Assembly (NCBI GenBank): GCA_021030915.1 | Contig: JAGEMR010000109.1 | Coordinates: forward strand, 1 to 64,000 | Origin: Astrothelium macrocarpum | Lineage: Eukaryota > Ascomycota > Dothideomycetes > Trypetheliales > Trypetheliaceae | Direction of reading: 5' to 3' | DNA: 64,000 nt | In this document: one piece after another, positions 58,590 to 64,000 of the stretch | Layout of the letters: the number at the start of each line of letters is the position of its first letter | Numbering within the stretch: position 1 is the stretch's first letter | The notes under the pieces: model-generated | Told to the model about the DNA's origin: nothing | The model's input: the letters and a program-made list of their open reading frames with translations, nothing else | Database searches by the model: none | Translations under genes and position numbers: made by a program

Positions 58590-60287
58590 TCACAACTTGG
58601 CGCCCACCAACTTCGCCCATGCCTCTGTGCTGAATGACTTGGGTCGTTCAATTGGTGCACCAACTGCACGATCAATGATAAGCTGCGGTAGTACACCTAA
58701 TGCACGTGAGACACCGAAGAGCACCGTGTAAAAGTTCTGCTCCGTGAGTCCGTAGTATTGCAGTAGCACGCCTGAATGTGCGTCGACATTAGGGTATGGG
58801 TTCTTGGTCTTGCCGTGCTCGGTGAGAACGCCGGGTGCGATCTTGTAGACTTGGCTGACGAGCTTGAACATGGGATCATCAGGCAACTTCTTCTGCGCAA
58901 ACTCGCGTTGTGAGACATAGCGGGGGTCGGTCTTGCGCAGGACAGCGTGTCCGTAACCTGGCACGACTTGGCCTGCCTTGAGAGTTGACCAGAGATAGTC
59001 GGTGATGGACTTGTCGCTCAAGTCGCTTCCGACAGCCTTCTTCATCTTGGTGAGCCAGTTCAACACTTCTTGGTTGGCGAGACCATGGAGAGGTCCGGCA
59101 AGACCGTTGAGACCGGCAGCGAGGGAAAGGTAGGGTGAGCTTAGAGCGCTGCCAACCAAATGTGTGGTGTGGGCGCTGACGTTACCACCCTCGTGGTCGG
59201 AGTGGATGGTCAAGTACAAACGCATCAACTCGACAAAATCGTGGTTCTCAGCAAAGCCAAGCTGGTTGGCTAGATTGAAAGCGTAGTCCTTGTCCTTCTG
59301 AACGGGTGCCACCTTGCCATCCTTGTAGATGTTGCGGTAGATGCGTGCTGCAATTGTTGGCAGTTTGGCAATAAGATCCATTGAGTCCTCGAAGGTGTGT
59401 TGCCAGTATTCGCTTTTGGCCATACCCTTGGCATACGCTTTGGCAAAGGCAGACTCGTGTTCAAGTGCGGTCACAGCCAGAGAAAACTGCGCCATGGGGT
59501 GGAGATCATTCGGGCAACGGTCGATGAGCTCTTCCACAAATTTGGGGACCTCCGAGCGAGCTGCCCATTCAGCAGATAGATCTCGAACTTGCTGCTCGGT
59601 TGGGACCTCGCCAGTCAGAAGAAGCCAGAAGAGACCTGCAATTCATTCTCAGCTTCAGCTTATTTGGAATCTTGATGTACTGACCTTCTGGTAAAGGCTC
59701 CTCGCCACCAGGAGCTTTGGGAAGTAGCTGTTGGCATTCTGGGATCTGGGAGAGAATTAGCTTGCCAAGGATATTTGTCGACGGATTGATGATTTACAGT
59801 TTTGCCACGGAATCTGATGCCTTCTTCTGAGTCGAGAACTGAGCCCTACCAGCTCCAGTTAGCCAGTTCGAGAAAGCTGTCTTTTTTATGAGCACGAACT
59901 TCCCAAACAAGAGACTTGATACCACGAGCGCCACCATAGGCTTGATCTAGAGTGACCTCGCCGACGACTTTTGAGCCATACTCTCTGATTGCAAGCTCCG
60001 TCAGCAACTCTCTTTCCGTGAACTTGATCTGTATGGGCCAGACTCACTTCCGAAGCTTCTTGATCTTCTCAATCTCTCCGGGAATCTTGGCGGCAAAGGT
60101 CTCTTTGAGAGACTATACAGCTTCATTAGTGGGGTTTAATACAAGTCGACAAGGCATTGCATGCCTGGGATTTTGCGGAATATGCGCGAGCTCCGTTAAA
60201 AGCCGCTATCCGCAGAGGAGAAGCAGCGGATGGAGCACTCATTGAAGCGCGCAGAGCGGGATTGACGAGTCTCAGAGCTGCAGCCAT
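58590..60287 (-). CDS. citA: Mitochondrial citrate synthase with presequence exon and C-terminal AKL
   Basis: Condenses acetyl-CoA and oxaloacetate to citrate. Six exons: 60287-60165, 60112-60048, 59984-59900, 59845-59798, 59745-59685 and 59635-58590, 475 residues. Exon 1 (41 codons) is exactly a presequence: Arg/Ala/Ser-rich and acid-free, ending ARAYSAKSQ. The mature enzyme follows with SKVVGEVTLDQAYGGARGIK, GPLHGLANQEV and GYGHAVLRKTDPR (catalytic His residues) and VDAHSGVLLQYYG (catalytic Asp). The last three residues are AKL, a PTS1-type peroxisomal signal. Intron 1 (60164-60113, 52 nt) has a GC donor (GCATGC) and a good ACTAAT branch; no GT donor nearby keeps the frame. The other introns are 49-63 nt, one with a GTTCGT donor. 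Confidence 0.95.
60113..60164 (-). other. GC-AG intron 1 of citrate synthase
   Basis: 52 nt, from GC at 60164-60163 to AG at 60114-60113 in the gene's sense, with a CACTAAT branch. It separates the presequence exon from the mature enzyme in phase 0. Confidence 0.7.
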
Positions 60288-61345
60288 TGTGGATGAGAGA
60301 GTCGGAAAGGTTTTTGAAAGAGAGGATGGGTGTGGGTACCGAGGCAGGTCAGGTCAAAGCAACGGGAAGAAAGCATTGATGCGGCGGAGCTGTCGGTGCT
60401 GTGCTCGGGTTGATGAGGTCAGTGCGTTCTTGATACCGTTGGGGCGCGCTGACTAGGACCGAGGAAAGTCGCGCCATTATCCGATTCCGATGCTACGAAT
60501 TCGCTGAGTCCGAAGGCCATAAGCTTCATGATTGTCCCGGAAGATTTCAAACCAACCGGAAGGGGCCAATTTTCCATTTCCCGTCTAGGTCGAAGCCGAG
60601 GCTGAAGCTGAAGCTGAAGCAGTGAAGCCCACTACCATTGAATATACACGCGCCATCCACACCTGGATTAGCAGGGTCTCGTGACCAAGCTGGGTGAGGT
60701 GACGAGGTCGGCTGCCGGCCAGTGTGGCTAGTGGCGACCCATAAAATGCCCGACTCCTCTTCTCCTGTTTCCCCATCCTCTCATCAACTTCACCAACCTT
60801 CACCAACCTTCTCCATCCACCTGCGTTTCGCTCAATCCCGAATCTGCCATCACCACCTCTTGAAATCTCTCCGGCTCTGTTCGCACGCTAATTCTGGAAT
60901 CTGGCGTCACTGCGTCACCTGCAGCTGGCGCGTAGTCCTGGGCACGTCACATCAAGTGTTTTATCGCACTTGCGTCGCGTAAAATCAGTGCCCTCCTGCC
61001 TCACTTGCCTGTCCGTGGCCTCACTTCCGCCCTTAGGTACATAAACTGAGCATAGGCATAACTGAACTGCGACTTGGTAGTTATTTGGGATTCCTCTCTC
61101 GCGTGGCGTGGAATAAGACCCACGCGTGCCTCTGTTGACAATACGTGCCTCGCCTTAGGAGCCTGGCATTTCACGCTATTCTGGTGTCACTACACAATAG
61201 TATCTTCAAATCTAAAAACGACTTGTCGTAAAGTAGAAATCCCGACGTTCAAGAGCTTCACCATAGTATCTTCGCTTCTCTCTGCATTTGTCGACTTCTA
61301 CGTCGCCCAGGTCACCTATCTCGGATTTTCAGTAGTACAGTAATC
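60288..61345. other. Divergent promoter of citrate synthase and the Nrd1-like gene
   Basis: About 1.06 kb. It contains a short GCTGAA repeat at about 60599-60620 and a doubled CACCAACCTT motif at about 60791-60810. No gene seen. Confidence 0.6.
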
Positions 61346-63821
61346 ATGCCTGCAGTCGAAGATATAGATGGCCATCTGCAGGCCCTGCAGGCGCGCAAAC
61401 CCCCCGGTGTATCTGGTGCAAAAGTCGACGCTATCACTAAATTGTGCATCGAACAAGTGCAGGTAAGCAGACCGGTGTGGTAATTCTGCAAACACCCGAA
61501 TCCAGTGCTGATCGCAAACGCGACATTTTAGTTCGAATCCGCGTTGATTCAAAAGATTTACACTCACTTCAAGAAGACTGCAGCCACGCATAAATTAGGC
61601 ATCCTGTACGTCGTAGATTCTGTGACGAGAAAATGGATAGAGGAAGCTCGTCGTACAGGTCAAGACATCACTAGCAGCGCAGCCGCTGATGGTACTTTTG
61701 CCGCCGGAGTGCGTAGAATTACCGAATTGATGCCAGCCCTGATGAATGAACTCCTCCAAGTTGCCCCGGCAGATCAAAAGGTACGCTTGACATTGTATAG
61801 AAAACTAATTCTTTCCGCCTTTGGACTCTTGCCAATAAAACGCTTCTCCATCGTCCTAGACATTATAATTATTGCTACATTATGGCATGTAAGATTTGCA
61901 GATGACTTACTTTTGATTGGTAGGACAAAATATCCAAGCTACTTGACATCTGGGAGCGAAGTCACACATTTCCCGCGGAGATGTTGTCGAGTATGAAACA
62001 GAAATTTAATTCATCCACACAGGGTAAGAATCCACCAGCATGCGTGTATACAAGAAGGTCCTGTCTAGGCAATTTCGATTTCTGATGATTTTTGCCTATT
62101 TGTAGATGCCCGCTCTTACACTCCGGATGGTAGTCCTCCACCAGTTGTTTTGGGACCCGCTGCATCAGCACAACAAAATGGCCAATTTGCTGGTTCGATG
62201 CCTTCGCAAGCTGCACCTGAGATGCAATCAAAGCCTCAAGCGCCATCTTCACAGGACGCCTCCTCGATTCTGGCCGCACTGGCGAGTATGGGAAATCAAT
62301 CTATGACTACTCCACAACCGCAGATGCCATTGCCACCATCAAATATAACGAATGTTGGCAACCCTCAAAATGCTCACATTCCACCAGTCCAACAGCAACC
62401 TGCTGTTCAAGCTCCGGCTATTAACTCGTATGGATCAAACAATGCCATGGCTGGCTCCAATCCAGCAGCTTCACTATTGAATGCTTTTACTGGAGGTGCA
62501 AACGCCCAGCCTCCCACGTATCCTCCACAGAATCAGCCCATACCAAATGTTCAAAGTAATGGAGCCCAGGATGCTTTGATGCAACAAGCACAAGTTTTAT
62601 CAACACTACTTGCCGCGGGATATACTCAGGAACAGATCCTTCAGGCCTACTCTTCCATTAGTAATAATTTAGGTGCATCCGCACCAGCGGCTCCTCCAGC
62701 TGCCCCTCCAACCCAGCCAATGTACGGATCCACTGCGTCCGCTCCAGCTGGATCTTCGGGTTGGGACGCGTCACGTGACCGAGATGGATACCGCTCTCGG
62801 AGCCGCTCTCCTGATTACCAAAGAGGTTCTGGCGTCAACAGACGCGACAGCCCCGTCTATGGAGAATACAACCCCAATGCCACTCGCAGCAACGACTCTG
62901 ACGATCGTCGCGGCCGTGATCGTGGACGTGGCGGACGAGACAAGTACCGTCAACGCACTCCACCTCCCTCTAACCCTGCTCCCAGAAACAACCAGGCCCT
63001 CAAATGGGTCGAGTATGACGACTCTCTTCCCGAAGGCAACATCAAGGTCCTCAGTCGCACCCTCTTTGTCGGTGGCGCTGCTGGCACCGAAGCCGAGCTC
63101 CGCAGCATCTTCTCTCAGTTCGGCCAGGTCCAGACATGCATCGTCAATCTAGACAAGCGACACGCTTTCGTCAAGATGGCAACTCGAAAGGATGCCGTCG
63201 CAGCAAAGGCTGGTATGGAGAACCCCAAGGATCCCAATATCGTGAACAAGGCACGTCAGACACGCTGGGGTGTCGGCTTTGGGCCCCGCGACTGCTCTGA
63301 TTACAGCACCGGTGTCAGCGTCATCCCTGTTTCCCGGCTGACCGAGGCAGACCGCAAGTGGATGCTCACGGCGGAGTTTGGTGGCTCTGGAGGCCGCCCT
63401 ATCGAGACGGGTATCGTTGTCGAGGAGCCTGATATCGAGATCGGAGCAGGTGTCTCTTCGAAAGGTACGTACCTCTCATCTCTTTTTCTCACACACCTTC
63501 GCTCCCTTCCAGGAGACCCCCTTTTCAAAAGCATCGCACTAATATATCTTCCTCCGTTCAGCAATCAGCCGCCGCATGGGTCCTGAGCACGGCAGCAATC
63601 GTCGCGGCCCTGGCAATCGCGGCTTTGGCGGTGGTGGAGGAGGAGGAGGAGGTGGTGGTGGTGGTGGTAGTCGTTTCCGCCAGCCCGATCCACCTCGTCG
63701 CGAGTCACCACGTCCTCCACCTGCGCCTGCAGCGGAGGCAGTGGGCGTTGGTCCAGCGGTGCCTGGGTTTGGCTTCTCGTTTCCAGGCATGCCAATGAAT
63801 TTCGGGAACATGCAGCAGTGA
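61346..63821 (+). CDS. Nrd1/Seb1-like transcription-termination RNA-binding protein
   Basis: Couples RNA polymerase II CTD recognition to RNA binding in termination and 3'-end processing. Exons are 61346-61462, 61532-61780, 61924-62023, 62106-63464 and 63562-63821, 694 residues. The CID spans about residues 1-150 (LYVVDSVTRKWIEEAR and DKISKLLDIWERSHTFP). A long Gln/Pro/Ala-rich linker follows, then a charged RSRSRS/RDRGRGG stretch before the RRM (about 470-545, RNP2 TLFVGG and RNP1-like KRHAFVKM). The Nrd1-specific extension WGVGFGPRDC is present. The C-terminus has a run of about 14 glycines, a Pro-rich segment and a Met/Phe/Pro-rich end. Introns are 69, 143, 82 and 97 nt, all in frame. Confidence 0.92.
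63631..63670 (+). repeat. Glycine-codon repeat in the Nrd1-like gene
   Basis: An in-frame GGT/GGA repeat encoding about 14 consecutive glycines, slippage-prone. Confidence 0.75.
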
Positions 63822-64000
63822 AGTAAAAGAGGTCAAGCAGTGAGGGGAGAAGAAGGCGTGGTATTTGACGGTTGAGAAAAGCTTGTCGCAGTTGAAGTGC
63901 ATAAGTTTTCTCGGCAGATGTTTGCGGTTGTGTCTCTGAAGCTTTGATTCTTCTGCCTTAATATTTTCTTTTCATTTTTCCCCTTTGTGCTTCTGTGTTC
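63822..64000. other. 3' flank at the window edge
   Basis: The 3' UTR side of the Nrd1-like gene up to the end of the window; T-rich from about 63960. No further gene begins here. Confidence 0.6.

Noticed and set aside
1..64000. Transposons, CRISPR arrays, rRNA and viral insertions
   Set aside because: No terminal repeats, transposase or polymerase frames, repeat-spacer patterns or rRNA-like blocks were seen.

Overview
This window is nuclear DNA from a filamentous ascomycete (Pezizomycotina). The evidence is many short introns (mostly 46-64 nt, GT-AG, with CTAAC/CTGAC-like branch sites), compact genes on both strands, an NLR of the nucleoside-phosphorylase/NB-ARC/TPR type, a Zn2Cys6 regulator, and filamentous-fungal forms of many housekeeping genes. 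I cannot place it below subphylum. No rRNA, tRNA, CRISPR array or intact transposon was recognised. Exon coordinates were worked out by hand from splice signals, frame continuity and family conservation.

Layout. 1-6.5 kb: an NLR-type gene on + whose single long frame is cut by an in-frame TAA, then about 2 kb without a gene. 6.5-26.5 kb, all on -: an AT-hook protein, coproporphyrinogen oxidase (HEM13), an M1 aminopeptidase, a JmjN/JmjC/PHD histone demethylase (KDM4/Rph1 type), a YAG7-like RGG protein and the cohesin loader Scc4/Mau2. 27-39 kb: an EHT1/EEB1-type alpha/beta hydrolase, LOC1, VPS68, the kinetochore protein CENP-I/Mis6 (nine exons), an uncharacterised single-exon gene, a LOG-family phosphoribohydrolase and a CLPTM1-family membrane protein.

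39.7-47.3 kb is an accessory-looking block: a Zn2Cys6 regulator divergent from a PhyH-type dioxygenase, an SMP-30/gluconolactonase-like propeller and a Baeyer-Villiger-type flavin monooxygenase. The monooxygenase could make a lactone or ester and the propeller could hydrolyse it, so the block may be a small catabolic or secondary-metabolism cluster. After EMC7 (48.5-49.4 kb) come three tandem paralogues of a cysteine-rich single-pass membrane protein (49.9-55.8 kb), each with the whole cysteine module in exon 1 and no cleavable signal peptide.

56.3-63.8 kb: the citrate/oxoglutarate carrier YHM2 lies next to mitochondrial citrate synthase. The synthase has a presequence-only first exon, a GC-AG first intron and a C-terminal AKL tripeptide suggesting dual mitochondrial/peroxisomal targeting. 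It is divergent from an Nrd1/Seb1-like transcription-termination factor that ends near the window edge.

The observations most worth a second look are the stop-interrupted NLR, the tandem cysteine-rich membrane family, the regulator/PhyH/SMP-30/BVMO block, and two GC-AG introns of equal length (in CENP-I and citrate synthase).
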